This document shows positions 11,130-23,519 of a stretch of 64,000 nucleotides of DNA, one piece after another. The stretch is from Stomorhina lunata (lineage: Eukaryota; Arthropoda; Insecta; Diptera; Rhiniidae): NCBI GenBank assembly GCA_933228675.1, contig OW121741.1, forward strand, positions 117,960,069 through 118,024,068, given 5' to 3'. Under the pieces are notes generated by a model. That model saw nothing but the letters and a program-made list of their open reading frames with translations, had not been told where the DNA came from and made no database searches. The stretch's first letter is position 1. Each line of letters opens with the position of its first letter. A program made the translations under genes and the position numbers.

Positions 11130-11860
11130 CTCCTCAGTGGTGAGATATAGTCAGAAGCTTCTCGTGTTAAGAGACACATGTTCAAAAGCTTTTCAGTTAG
11201 TAATCAGAGGTTACTACATATCTTTATTTTCCGGTCATGGCTCACTTAATGAATTTCTGCGTCATCGCACGTTAAATAATACTGCTGAGTGTGATTGCAG
11301 GGCAGAGTGTGAGGACTGTTCTGTGAGTACTAGGGAGAATCACGTTTTGGCTGTATGGGCTCCCTTGGGGTCGGGCTCGGCACTCACTGTGTTTTGGGGA
11401 GGATACCTGGTCTTCTGGGGCTGAATCGAATCCTGCACATTACCGTAATTATCCGGGCATGGCTCCCTTAATGAATTTCTGCATCAGAAGGCATGCTAGT
11501 GGGTAACAGGTTTTGGGTGTATGGGCTGCCTTGGGGTCTGGCTCGGCACTCTCTGTATTCTTGGGAAGATGTCAGGTCTTCTGGGGCTGAGCCGACCTGC
11601 ACACTACCTTAATTCTACGGGCATGGCCCCCTTAATAAATTTCTGCATCAACGTGCGTTGAATGATACTGATGATTGGGATTGCAGGGAAGAGTGTGAGG
11701 AGTGGAAGCATGTGTTGCGTGAAGAGGAGTGCTTTCTATGAGTGCTAGTCAGTAACACGTTTTGAGTGTACGGACTCCCTTGGGATCCGGCTCGACACTT
11801 CTGGGGCTAAGTCGGATTACGAGGGACCTAAAAAATGCCAAATTGTGTTCCAGATGAATT
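11130..11860 (+). pseudogene. LINE C-terminal zinc-knuckle segment, three tandem copies
   Basis: A 'GHG.LN.FLH.R.LNDT..C.CR.E.E' segment, the region after RT in jockey/R1-type ORF2 proteins, occurs three times, starting near 11236, 11453 and 11620. Copy one reads 'LFSGHGSLNEFLRHRTLNNT' then 'CDCRAECEDC'. Copy three reads 'GHGPLNKFLHQRALNDTDDW' then 'CREECEEWKHVL'. A later 'FGGHLLFEC' near 11857 looks like the H-x4-C part. Copies are 167-217 bp apart and share a downstream stretch with CTTGGGGTC and GGCTCGGCACTC. Stops and frame changes occur between copies. The local GC content is visibly higher than the surroundings. Confidence 0.65.
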
Positions 11861-11864
11861 CGGT

Positions 11865-12120
11865 GGTCATTTGTTATTTGAATGTGTGTGTGTGTGTTAT
11901 TAGTCCCTAGCTTTTTTGGGGGGATAGTGGTAGAGGTTACTTCACGAAGTCCGTGGCCTCTGTATCCTTATAACACGGGTAGAACGTAAGTTCGATGCCG
12001 GTGCCGTGCCCATACCAGGTGCCGTGCCTATACACTGGAAAAAGTTAAGATAGCCTCCGCCCGATCAAAGGGGAAAACCTGTCCGAAAACATGGTTTAAA
12101 ATTTGTGGGGATCTATATTC
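11865..12120. other. Short intergenic segment with (GT)n
   Basis: It has a short (TG)n near 11880-11898 and a duplicated GGTGCCGTGCC(C/T)ATAC near 11999-12034. A B-box-like AAGTTCGATGCC at about 11988 hints at a tRNA-derived piece, but no A box at the right distance was found. Confidence 0.35.
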
Positions 12121-12124
12121 CGGC

Positions 12125-12435
12125 GCTGGTAGATGTATTTTATCACCCGCTATACTTTTTCTTATATTTCTTAATTGCCTTCTATGCCAAACTTCCAATC
12201 AGACTTACTCCTTTGCAGATGATTCATTCAACCATAGGCCTAGTAAGTTGGAGGTTAATGCCAAAAGCCAAACCATAAATGAGTAGCTAAATTTCGATCC
12301 AACTACAATCTACATTTCACCGCTCTATCGTTACTATAATGGTATGTGCTCAAACGAAATTTGTGATCTTGTTCCCAAACCCGTACATTTCTTCACAGCT
12401 CACAAAATTCAACAAAGGCACATCGCTTTGTAGTA
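12125..12435 (+). pseudogene. LINE reverse transcriptase fragment with FADD box
   Basis: The plus strand reads 'SPAILFLIFLNCLLCQTSN', then 'TYSFADDSFNHRP', which retains the catalytic FADD motif of the RT palm. After a deletion that removes the thumb region it continues with 'YRYYNGMCSNEICDLVP' in the same order as the family member at 9272-10205. It is internally deleted and broken by stops. A mariner fragment of opposite strand starts at about 12440, so the LINE was probably truncated by or fused to that insertion. Confidence 0.75.
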
Positions 12436-12439
12436 AATT

Positions 12440-12705
12440 TTCCTCACCCCAAATTCGACAATTCTGCCTATTGACGAAGCCATCAAGATGGAAATGGGCC
12501 TCGTCACTAAAGATGATTTTAAGGTCATTGAAAATTTCATTAAAAGATCGCATGTGTGTCAGCAAAGCCGCAGCGGCCATTTGTATGATACCTTGTTCCA
12601 TACATAACCTTTACGATGTAATAAAGTTTCACGATTTTTTTTAAATATCTGTGTTTTATTTAAAATTTAAAAATTGCTTTCTAGTTGGGACACCCTTTAT
12701 AAAGC
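12440..12705 (-). pseudogene. Tc1/mariner-superfamily transposase fragment with one end
   Basis: The minus strand gives 'KIIFSDEAHFHLDGFVNRQN' and 'CRIWGEEN', the block with the first catalytic Asp (FSDEAHF), which is intact. It belongs to the same broad family as 37383-38294, where this very block is deleted. On its upstream side, after about 100 bp, the sequence ends in AAAGGGTGTCCCAAC (minus strand, from about 12703), which looks like a mariner terminal repeat. The N-terminal DNA-binding domain is therefore deleted. The opposite end and the other catalytic residues are absent. Confidence 0.72.
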
Positions 12706-14984
12706 TTTAAAGAACAAATATGGGTTTTTTATGATCTAGGCAGTTAGTAGTTATACTGGTACCAAAGACTATAATATAAGATATTGAACTCCGTACATTT
12801 TTTTTTTCTGTCAAAAGTGATATTAAAGTGGATAAAGAACAATGATAAACACATAAATTGAATCGGAAGATCGTTTTTATTAGTAGTTTCCGAATTATAG
12901 TAAAAGCGGTATACTCTCTTCTTATGGGACTTTTCAAAACGACCGTACGGCAAATTAATATATGCAAGTGCAACATCTTTATATTCTTCTATATATTCTA
13001 TAAATTAGTCTTTGCTGGTACTTAAATGATGTATATTAGAACTTTTAATATTGATTCTTTTAGTATTTGCATTTCTGTACACATATTGGTACTTTTGGTA
13101 GTGACAGCAGTTGAAACTTTTAGTACTTTATTTATATCACAATTTTTTCTAAGTAACAAAACTTAACCTATAAATTCCAAAATAACTCCTATTTAATATT
13201 AAAACAATTGTTTTTTTTAACAAAGTTCTCATAAAAAATCATAACTCTGACAAAAAATATCCGTCGGTACTTTTTTTATTAATGTTTCTTTGAAAAATAA
13301 TTTCCCAAAAATATCACAATATTATTGCTGTTATACTTCTTAATGTCCTTTATTTAATTCTTCAGCAATTTTTTATTATGATTTTTTTTTTTTTTTTTTG
13401 TAAAAATTCAATGCCACTTGTTTTAAGTCTCCCCTTTTTTCTGATTACAACATGATTTTTTTTTAACATAACCATTGTTTTGGCACTTTTTGAGGCAATT
13501 TTTTTTAACCATTTCGGTTTTGCAGCAAACATTTAAGTACTTAATAATAAAAACGTGGTTTGTTATTTTTTCTCTATTATTTACTTTAAAATAGAGTATA
13601 ACCAAAATTTTTCCCCTAAAAAGAATTATTATTTATATATAAATTATTATTATTTTAAACAAAGGCGAAAAAACTTTTGGTACTCGTACATATAGCGATG
13701 AGGAAAAAAAAGGATAATTAAGAATGCTTATTTATCTAGAACGGCGACATTTGGACGGCCGTTAGTCTATTTTATTTCATTTCATTTAAGTTTGTGTTTT
13801 TTTTTTTTTTTTTGTTTAACAATTTTTATGATTTCTACAGCAACAAATAATATAGAGGGAAACAAATTCAAGAAAAGGGGTATCATCATAATAATAACCG
13901 AAATGATGATGAGATGAAAAATTGGTGTGTAATAAAAAAAGGGTTTTTTCATAATTTAAATAATAAAATAACTGAAATAGACTTTAAGTTTTTTTTTAAT
14001 ATATTTTAATGAATCTTTACTAAAAGTGACAGTATTAATTTCAATATTTATACTAGAATCTTGAGATCTTTAACAAAAACTAGTGCTGCGTGTACATTAG
14101 GGTTCAACTTATTTTACGAAATTGCGAAATTATCTCCATCTGGAAATATTCTACGTAACACAAAAACATGCTGTGCAATTTTTTTTTTTAATTGCATTAG
14201 GGGAACATTTGCCGCATCCGCCCACAAAGTGTAAAACTTCTTTGTATTGGAAAGAAGGAGTATTTTTGGTTTTGTCTGATTTTAAATCACTAAGACTTAA
14301 AATATTAAAAAAATATAAATGAAATATAAAAGAGAACTAAAGTAGCTTTATTTTCGGCCATCAAAATTAAAAATCCATCAAATAGTTTCGAAATTATTGC
14401 AATTTTTCCCCGAAAATTCGTGTCCTTGAAAACACGCCTAAGGATATGCAGCAAAAATATTTACTTAAAGATTAATAAATTTAGAAAGATAAGAAATTTA
14501 AAGTTAGACACGATTTACAATTATATGTCCTGTATGTACTAACTAGTTGAGTTTTGTTAAAATATAACCGAATGTACTTAGTTTTTTTTTCACATTAGAA
14601 AATTATCTTTTTTTCTCAGGCCAGTTTCAAAAATCATTTTTTAAATTTTTTGAAAATTTTGTTCAACAAATATTATAAATAATAAATTTGCTTTTCGGTA
14701 TTAAAAAACAAACAGTTGGGAGAATGAAATATAAAAAGAACAAAGTCGATATCTTAAACCGTTTTATCGTACCTGCGATTTGAAATCGTAGAATTTCGCA
14801 AAAATGTGAATTTTTTTGTAATAATTTGTTTGTTAAATTGTATCAATGTTTAACATTAATAAAAGTTATAGTGAATATTGTTGCTTAGACTATATAGAAT
14901 GCCGAGTATATTGTTTTTTTTTTTTTTTTATATTGGAAAGTTTAATCCATTCTTCTCTAAGGTCAAAGGTCAACATTTGCAGTT
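12706..14984. other. AT-rich DNA, nothing recognised
   Basis: Long A/T runs (for example poly(T) at 13381-13400 and 13797-13815) and scattered GGTACTTTT-type words that recall the AGTACT satellite at 18190. No transposon ends, RNA gene or credible coding frame was found. Confidence 0.55.
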
Positions 14985-16140
14985 TTTTTGTACCCACCAT
15001 CAAAAAGAATGGGGGTATATTTAGATTGTCATTTCGTTTGTAATTTCCTTCATTTTGGCTCACAAACCAAAATTAAAGTATATTCTGAATCTTCTGAATT
15101 CTGAAATTCTAAGATGATTGAGCGATGTCCGTCTGTCTGTACGTCCGTATATCTGTCTGTTGTCGGCACGCTAAAACCTTAAGGAAAGGATATAGGTCAC
15201 TGTAATTTGGCATAAATATTTTTCATTTCTTGGAAAATTTTGGTATTGAAATCGGGCAAAATCGGTTCACATTTGATCATAGCTCTCGTATAACCTCGTC
15301 TAGGCTAATCGCTTATTTGCTAATAAATGACAAATTATAACAGCTATGATGATAAAATTTGGTATGTAGAAGTTTTACATGAGCAGTAGGCAGCATATAA
15401 AATTCCATCGAAATCGGTTCACATTAAACCAAAGCTCCCATACAAAAACTTACGGAAAAAGCCTAAATTCCACCTTAAATGCCAATAAATCATAAACTGT
15501 AAAAGCTTTGGCTACTAAATTTAGCACAAGAAAGTCTTATGTCAAGGCAAGCCAATGTGCAAAATTGTTAGAATCGGTCAACATTTGGCCATAGCTCCCA
15601 TATAAAAAAAACTTACGGAAACACAAAAATAAAAGGGGGTTTATGTCCGTCAGATAAAAGCGCGATTGAGCCTTAATGAAAAAAGTTAGGGGGACAAAAT
15701 TTTACCAAAGTATTTTCGATATCTTGAAAAAGTTGTGTATTGAAAATGTACGAAATCGGTTCAAATTTAGTTGGAGTTCCCATGCAACCCCGCTTCGGGA
15801 AACACATTAATGCTGACAAATTGCATAAATTTTAATAGCTATGACCACTAAATTTAGAATAGAGAAGTTTTATGCAACTATTGGTCAGTATATCAAATTT
15901 TATAGGAATCGGTCCATATTTGACCATAGCCTTCATATTAAAAACACTCCCGGAAACCAAAAAAAAATGTAGCAAAGCAATGTTAAAAGCTATTAAATAA
16001 GAAACTATGACAGCTATGGCCACTTAATTTTGCAAGAATAAGCTTTATATAAATACCAGCCAGTGTGTAACATTTTGTTACAATCGGTCAACATTTGGCT
16101 ATAATTCTTATATATTATATAACATCCCGGTTACGATAAC
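14985..16140. mobile_element. mini-me/DINE-like element with internal tandem repeats
   Basis: It begins with a decayed terminus (TACCCACCATCAAAAAGAATGG) comparable to the mini-me end. A (GTCY)n core follows at 15127-15172 (GATGTCCGTCTGTCTGTACG). Then comes a run of about six degenerate repeats of 145-175 bp, each marked by 'ATCGGTCAACATTTGGCCAT' and 'AGCTCCCATA'; these markers fall near 15265, 15409, 15572, 15747, 15905 and 16080. The core plus internal repeats resembles fly DINE-1/mini-me organisation. The distal end is unclear. Confidence 0.6.
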
Positions 16141-16282
16141 GAATATGACACTCTTACTTTTTTAATTTTCAATAGTAAAGTGACGAAATATAAAGAATTT
16201 ATTATCAAATTTTGTCCAAATTGTAAAATATACTTATTCATTTGTAATTAAGTCTTTTTATTAAAAAAAAAATGCATATTAA

Positions 16283-16410
16283 CCCTTAAAAGACATGGGG
16301 ACTAGAGTAAACAGACATGCAGTAAAGTTCATGAAAAATCGGCTTTTTTCTAAAAATTGGGAGTTTGACGCTAAAAAAGTTGCTTAAAATAAACAGAAGT
16401 TTATCAAATA
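16283..16410. mobile_element. Left end of a piggyBac-type MITE
   Basis: TTAA at 16279-16282 is followed by CCCTTAAAAGACATGGGG. It shares AGACATGGGGACTA with the element end at 1-102. No matching right end was found before or after the mini-me copy that begins at 16411, so this copy is truncated or its far end has decayed. Confidence 0.45.
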
Positions 16411-17188
16411 ACAAGTAAGAAAGTGCTATAGTCGGTCAAGACCGATCATACGATACCCTTCACCACTAAGGTCAAAGGTGTTCCTTTTCTTGTATAAAGA
16501 CAAATATTTGCTAAATTTTGCCATCATACAAACATTTCGAAAAACTTATATATTTAAGCTGTTTCTGTCATTTGGACTTATATGAGAGCTAGGGTCAAAT
16601 GTAAACCGATTATCTCGAAATTTGGCAAATTACAGTTGTTACAAAAATTATGTGTGCAAAAAATAAATCTTTAGATTTACGAGCGTTTTAGTGATTTTTG
16701 TCTCATTTAGTACGTTTTTCAAGAAGAGTTTGTATGGGAGCTATGGTCAATTGTGGACCGATTTCAACGATATTTGGTGCAGTTATTTCAGTTTACATAA
16801 GCAGTATTTGTTTTAAATTTCATGAAAAACTATTTATATTTGCGACCAATATATCAATTCCGGGAAGTGGGACCTATAGGAGGTACCATAAATAATGGAC
16901 CGACTTAGACGAATTTCAATAACCATGGTCCCATTATCAAAAAAATTATATGTGTCAAATTTTATCAAGTTATCTTCAGAATTGCGACCTGTAGTTTGAT
17001 TACAAAGTTTACATGGGTGTCCAGCCAGCCAGACGGACGGACGGACTGACATCGCGAAATCGACCCAGAAAGTGATTCTAAGCCTATTGGTATGCTAAAA
17101 GGTGGGTCTAAGACAAATATTTCTATGCGTTACATACATCAGCATAAACTTATAATACCCTATAGACCTATGGTGGCGAAGGGTATAA
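16411..17188 (+). mobile_element. mini-me-like repeat, near-full copy (~780 bp)
   Basis: One of the two most complete copies, the other being 55590-56380. It starts ACAAGTAAGAAAGTGCTATA, with ATACCCTTCACCAC soon after, and ends GGTGGCGAAGGGTATA, so the two ends carry subterminal inverted repeats. Near the right side is CCAGCCAGACGGACGGACGG, the (GTCY)n core on the opposite strand. 'AAAGTGATTCTAAGCCTATT' and 'AAGGTGGGTCTAAGAC' follow. It encodes no protein; its reading frames are shadows. It presumably depends on proteins supplied in trans. Confidence 0.68.
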
Positions 17189-17189
17189 A

Positions 17190-18185
17190 TATACAAAATT
17201 GTCGGGATAGTAAGTATTTATTCAATGAATAAAAAGTTAGGAAAATACTAATTTACTACTATATCATAAAGTCAAAATCAATATTTTACTACTGAAAAAA
17301 TTTAAATTATGTTAAATTTCTTTTTTATTCCTTTTTTCAAAAACATAAAGAAAAACCCCTTCTTTTAAGTATTAAGACACAAAAAACATCATTTAGCCAG
17401 ATACTTAAAGAGTTCTGCAGCATTTGCTGGTGATTTTATAATTCTTCTGCTGCTAATTACACCAGCTTGCTGCTAACTTTTTTTTTGTGCTTTAATTCCC
17501 ATTTCATTCCTACAATGTCTTTTAGATACTTACGTACATACGTATAAACCAACAAACAAAACTTAAAAATATAATTAGCCAGGCCAAAAACAGCAAATGA
17601 AAAATAAAGAAAAAAAAATCACTAACAATCATAAACCAAAAATGTTGGCCAAAAATCTCCCAAATACAAAAAAAAACAATAATTAAAAAAATCTGTATAT
17701 AGAAAATATCATAAAATATTAAGAATCTGTGTAAATTTTTTTCTGGCTGTACTTGAAATGGCGTTGAAAATTCATAAAGCTTCCAACTGTATTTTAAGGC
17801 CTTTAAATAATGGTTTTAAAATTTATTAAAAAAAAAATAATAATAATTTTTAATACCTATACTTAATTTTATTTTTCCTTTAGCCATAAAATCCATAGAC
17901 ATTCGATAAGTGTAATTAGTTAAAAAATTGTTTCTTATTTCTTAAACCTTTTTCCAATCTTCTTTTGTTTTAAATTATTATGTTTTGTTTAGTTAAGTAT
18001 TATTAACTAAAAAGTATTGTCTATAAATTATGCCAATATCTTCGATATTGTTTTTTTTGAAAAATTATTTTTATTTTACTTAAAGCAATTTGTTAATTTT
18101 TTACATATGCTTAAGATGGACGGGCAGAAAAAAAATAACGATAATCGTACAATGACCGTGTTTCGTATAACTTTTTAAGATATTT
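17190..18185. other. AT-rich DNA, nothing recognised
   Basis: Non-coding AT-rich sequence with short A-runs. No element ends or coding frame were recognised. Confidence 0.55.
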
Positions 18186-18189
18186 TTTC

Positions 18190-21100
18190 TGGGTACTCTA
18201 TAGTAAGTATAAGAATTTTAATAAGTTTTCAGTTCTAGCTCAAAACTAAATCAGAATACTCAATACTTAAGAAAAATATTTTTAGTACTTTTAATGGTAC
18301 TCTCAGTACGTAAAATGGAACTCTCAGTACTTTTACTAGCACTCTCAGTAGTAACGGTTTTACTCTCAGTACTATTAATGACATCCTCAGTACTTTAACT
18401 TGTAGCTATACTCTCAGTAATTATACTAAAACTTTCAGTAGTAAACGTTATACTCTCAGTAATATTATCGATATTCTCATTACTCTTAGTATACATATTT
18501 GTACCCTCAGAACTTGTACTAACATTAACAGTACTTAAAAATACTCCTTATCTATTATGGTACTCTCTTTCTTTATACTGGACCTTTCGCTCTTAAACTA
18601 GTATATATAGTAGTGCTCTGAGACTAAAAAATGATCTCAATACTTGAAAATTTATTATTGCTAGTACTAATAATAACAATGGTTTTCTGAGTACTTTAAC
18701 TGGTACTTTTATAACATTATATTAGTACTCTCAGTACACACTTCCAATTGTGCACTCAGGGCTTATAAAAGTGTATTCAGTACTAATAATCGGACTCAAA
18801 GAACATATAATAATACCATTTTTACTTAAGCTTTTACTTTCAGTACTTGCAATAATGCTTTCACTACAAAAATTATACTTTCAGTACTTTAACTTATATT
18901 TCATGTACTTACACTGGTACTAAGTGCTAACTAATAGTGCTAAAAAAATATAGTAGAACCGTCCGTACCTAAACTGGTACTTTTAGTATATGCAATAATA
19001 ATTTCAGTGTAAAAAATACTGATATTTTATGTACTTACACAAGTACAACGTATTAACATGATGCGCAAAAAACATATAATAGTACCATTCGTATTTAAAC
19101 TGGTACTTTCGGTACATGCAATAATACTTTAACCCTCTAACCGGCCAATTTTTTTTCGAAAAATAAAGTTTATTGATTAATAGTTTTTTGATAATTTGGT
19201 TAAATGACAAATGGTTATTGCAGTTTGGCTCAATAATAGGTTCTATTGTTTCTTTGCTGATTTTTACAGTAAAAACATGATTTTTAACAACAAAAAACTA
19301 CGTACTAATGAATTTATTACACCCCGCCTAAAGGCAGGCTTGCCGGGTACGGGGTTAAGTACGAAAATAATACAATCAGTACTTTAACTGTTGTATTTAT
19401 ACTAGTATTAAGCATTATAATCGTACTCAAAAAAACAAATAATAGAACCGTTCTTACTTAAACTGGTACATATAGTACCTGCAATAATACTTTCACTACA
19501 AAAATTATACTTTCAGTTCAAAAATTATACTTACCAAAATGATTCTTTCAGTAATTTAACTGATAGTAAGTATACTGACAGTAAGTATACTGTACTAATA
19601 TTGTAATAGTACTCAAAGCAATATATAATAAAACTATCTGTACTTAAACTGATACTTTCAGTACATGTAATAAAACTTACAGTACACAAATTATACTTTT
19701 AGTACTTTTACTGATATTTGATGTACTTATACTAGTATTATAATGGTACACATAAATTATTATATTCATAACATTATATTAATACTTTTAATACAAATAC
19801 CCAATGCCCATTCTAGTAGTCTCGGAACATACATACTATCAGTACTTGATATGGTACATTATTTACTTCTACTAATAATCTCAAAATTTAAAATGATACT
19901 AGAAGTACTTCAACTACTGCTTATTTATTAATACTATTTCTAAGTATTATAATTGCTATCATAACAATATAAGTACTATATTCGAAATCTCAGTACTAAT
20001 AATTGTATTCATTCACAATTGTATTGTTGATAATAGTGCCTCGGTACTTTTACTTCTACTCTTAGAATATAAATTAGAACTGTCAGTACATATTTAAATT
20101 GGTACATCCAATATTTATAGTAGTACTCCCTGGACTTAAAATTATACCTCCAGTACATCAACTAATATTTTCTGTACTTTTACTAGTACTAGTACAACTT
20201 GAGTACTTGAATTGTAATATGCATAAAATTATAAATGCATAAAATTATAAATAAATAAATACTATCAGTATTTATAATTGTACCCTAAGTGGATATAATA
20301 ATTGCATCAGTACTTAATCTAGTACAATCGGTACTTATTCTATTACTTTTTATAGTAAAATTGTATTTTCAGGACATACAATTTTATTTCCAGTATTTAA
20401 AATTATGCATTATTTACTTATACTAGTACTAAGTATTATAATGATACTATAAGTGATGTGACTGGTATATTCATAACATTATATTAATATTATTTGTAAC
20501 CTCAACACTTATACTAGAACTATCAGTACTTATACTATTACTATCAGTACTATTACTTTTAGTACTTATATACTACTATCAGTACTTATACTAACACTAT
20601 CAGTACTTTTTTAGTACTATCAGTCTTTTGACTTATACTAGTACTACAGTATTTATACTTTCACTACTTATGCTAGTACTAGTACTATCAGTACTTATGA
20701 TAGTTATACTAGTACTATCAGTACTTACACTATTACTATCAGTACTAATACTGGTACTGTCAGTTCTTATACTTGTACTTCTAGTACTTATGCTTGTACT
20801 ACCAGTACTTACACTAGCACTATCAGTACTTATACTAGTACTATCAGTTCTTATACTTATACTACTAATACTTATACTAGTACTATCAGTACTTTGACTA
20901 GTACTATCAGTACTTATTCTTATACTTGTACTAGAGTATTTATACCAGCACTACCAGTACGTATACTGGTACTATCAGTACTTTGACTAGTGCTTGTATT
21001 ATTAGGACTTATGCTAGTTCTATCAGCACTTTTGCTAGTTCTATCAGTACTTATACTGGTACTATCAATACTAATACTGGTACTGTCAGTTCTTATACTT

Positions 21101-22050
21101 GTACTACTAGTACTTATACCAGCACTATCAGTACTTATACTTATACTACTAGTACTTATACTTGTACTAATAGTATTTATACTATAAGTACTTATACTAA
21201 TACTATCAGTTCTTGTACTTGAACTACTAGTACTTATACCAGAACTATCTGTACTTATACTGGTACTATCAGTACTTTGACTAGTACTAGTACTATTAGT
21301 ACTTATGCTTGTACTAGTAATATCAGTACTTATGCTAGTACTAGTAATATCAGTACTTATGCTAGTACTAGTAATATCAATACTTATGCTAGTACTATCA
21401 GCACTTATACTAGTACTATCAGTACTTATACTAGTACTATCAGTACTTATATTAGTAATATCATTACTTACACTAGTACTGGAACTGTCAGCTCTTATAC
21501 TTGTACTACTAGTACTTATACTAGTACCACTAGTACTTATACTAGCACTATCAGTACTAATACTAGCACTATTAGTTCTTATACTTGTGCTACTGATACT
21601 TATACTAGTACTATCAGTTCTTATACTTGTACTACTAGTACTTATACTAGCACTATCTGTACTTATACTGTTACTATCAATAGTTTGACTAGTACTAATA
21701 CTATTAGTACTTATGCTAGTACTAGTAATAACAGTACTTATACTAGTACTAGTACTATCAGTACTTATACTGGTACAATCAGTACTTATACTAGTACTAT
21801 CAGTACTTATACTAGTACTATCAGTATTTATATTAATACTATCAATACTTATACTAGTACTATCACTACCTACATATTACCAACTCTCCATTAGTTCTCT
21901 CACTACTGATACTAGCTAGTGTGAGTATTACTAATACTAGTTTCTCTTCATTTGAAATAATTATAATTTATGCGAGTATTTTCATTACTAAAACTTTCAG
22001 TACCTTTACTAGTATTTCCATTATTACCCCTTAAAGTACAAACATGCTTA
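18190..22050. repeat. AGTACT satellite, 21-bp unit in the core
   Basis: The whole block is built from AGTACT, TACTAGTAC and ATCAGTAC words. At 20480-21890 these form a clear 21-bp unit (TTATACTAGTACTATCAGTA plus one base). Outward from that core, especially to the left, the repeats become progressively more degenerate. Because 21 is a multiple of three, the core yields long open frames such as 21277-21894 (205 codons, a seven-residue Ser/Thr/Tyr repeat) and Leu/Val-rich versions in another frame. These are not evidence for a gene. A 222-bp MITE interrupts the left part. Confidence 0.85.
19133..19354. mobile_element. piggyBac-type MITE (222 bp) in the AGTACT satellite
   Basis: It is flanked by TTAA at 19129-19132 and 19355-19358. 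The termini read CCCTCTAACCGGC (left) and CCCCGTACCCGGC (right, minus strand), an imperfect inverted repeat. A small hairpin-forming GCCTAAAGGC lies near the right end. Both flanks are AGTACT satellite and rejoin cleanly if the element and one TTAA are removed, so this is an insertion into the array. The length equals that of the element at 6678-6899 although the sequences differ. Confidence 0.68.
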
Positions 22051-22440
22051 ACCAAATCTTATTACCAGAGCATTTATTCTTCTAGAAAATCCCCAAAAGT
22101 AATGATCTTCCATAATAATTAATTTTTCAACTAATCTCTTACTACTCATAACCAAGTACATCATGAGGTCTATGAAAGGAATTTGTTAAAACATTCACCA
22201 TAATTAGTTAAAACAAAACAAAAAAAGTGTTAATTGTTTTAATTTTTCTTTTTTTTTCGGTAATAGTTGTTAATATTAGTTGGGTTTTTTTCACCAAGAC
22301 CAGAAATAAATAATTATTTCAATATTTGTTTTTTTTTTTAGTATGAGGAGAAGATATTGAACTTGTAAGTCGAGGCGTAGACCTCAGGTAAACTAGAAGG
22401 TCAACAAGTGTAAAAATGACGGGTTGGTAAATAAATAATG
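22051..22440. other. AT-rich spacer between two satellites
   Basis: Non-coding AT-rich sequence between the AGTACT and ATTATAAT satellites. Nothing else was recognised. Confidence 0.5.
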
Positions 22441-23008
22441 ATGTACAAATTTTACACATTCAAAATGTGTAAAATTGAAATGTTTTATTTTAAATTATAA
22501 TCAAATTATAATGCTTTATAACAGATTATTAATGCATTATAATGCTTTATAACAAATTATAATTGCATTATAATGCTTTATAAAACATTACATTGGGTTA
22601 TAATACATTATTTTACTTTAATAATGCTTTATGATACTTTTAATACATAAATATATCCATTAAGCCTTGTAATGTATTATAATTTCATAGTAATGCGTTG
22701 TAATACATTGTTTTTACTACCTTATAATACTTTATAATATATTATAACTGCAGTATTGTGCGTTATAATACATTACAATTGCGTTAAAATGCGTTATAAT
22801 ACATTCTAATTGCTTAATAATGCGTTATAATACATTTGCATTATTATGCTTTATAATGTATTATTATTGTATTGTAATGTCTTTTAATGCTTTATAATTG
22901 CATAATAATGCTTTATAATACTTCATTATCACACTAAAATGAGTTATAATACATAATTATCGCATTATAATGTGTTACAATACATAATTATAGCATTATA
23001 ATGCGTTT

Positions 23009-23053
23009 CTTCTTCTTCTGTTATCCTTGACTCCCAGTGGAGCATAGGGCCTC
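23009..23053 (-). mobile_element. Very short retroposed LINE-type tail (45 bp)
   Basis: A 45-bp segment foreign to the satellite is flanked by AATGCGTTT at 23000-23008 and 23054-23062, a 9-bp target duplication. The paralogous repeat copy near 23808-23820 lacks it and keeps one AATGCGTTT. On the minus strand it ends in GATAACAGAAGAAGAAG, that is a (GAA)n tail. A nearly identical segment with its own 9-bp duplication is at 49701-49751. This is what an extremely 5'-truncated LINE or SINE insertion would leave. The source element is not in this window. Confidence 0.72.
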
Positions 23054-23324
23054 AATGCGTTTAATGCGTTTAATTACACTATAATGCATTATAAATATAA
23101 CTGTAACCATAATAAAGCATTGTAATACGTTATAATCTAATTATAATGCATTAATATTAATGCTTTATAGAAAAATTATAATTGCATTATAATGCGTTAT
23201 AAAACATTACATTCACTTATAATACATTATTATACCTTAATAATGCATTATAGTACTTATAATACATTACTATATCCATTAAGCCTTGGAATGCATTATA
23301 ATCTCATAGTAATGCTTTCTAATG

Positions 23325-23348
23325 CATTATTATTATTATTTTTATTAC

Positions 23349-23446
<98 letters not shown>

Positions 23447-23452
23447 GTATTA

Positions 23453-23499
<47 letters not shown>

Positions 23500-23519
23500 G
23501 TTATTATTATTATTATTAC
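23325..23519. repeat. (ATT)n microsatellite
   Basis: About 190 bp of nearly pure ATT repeats with a few interruptions (AGT, GTT). The leucine-only frame across it is an artefact. It lies in one copy of the ~600-bp duplication of this satellite block and is missing from the other. Confidence 0.95.

Noticed and set aside
21277..21894. 205-codon Ser/Thr/Tyr-rich frame
   Set aside because: It exists because the satellite period (21 bp) is a multiple of three. Other frames of the same DNA are equally open (Leu/Val-rich), so it is not evidence for a mucin-like gene.
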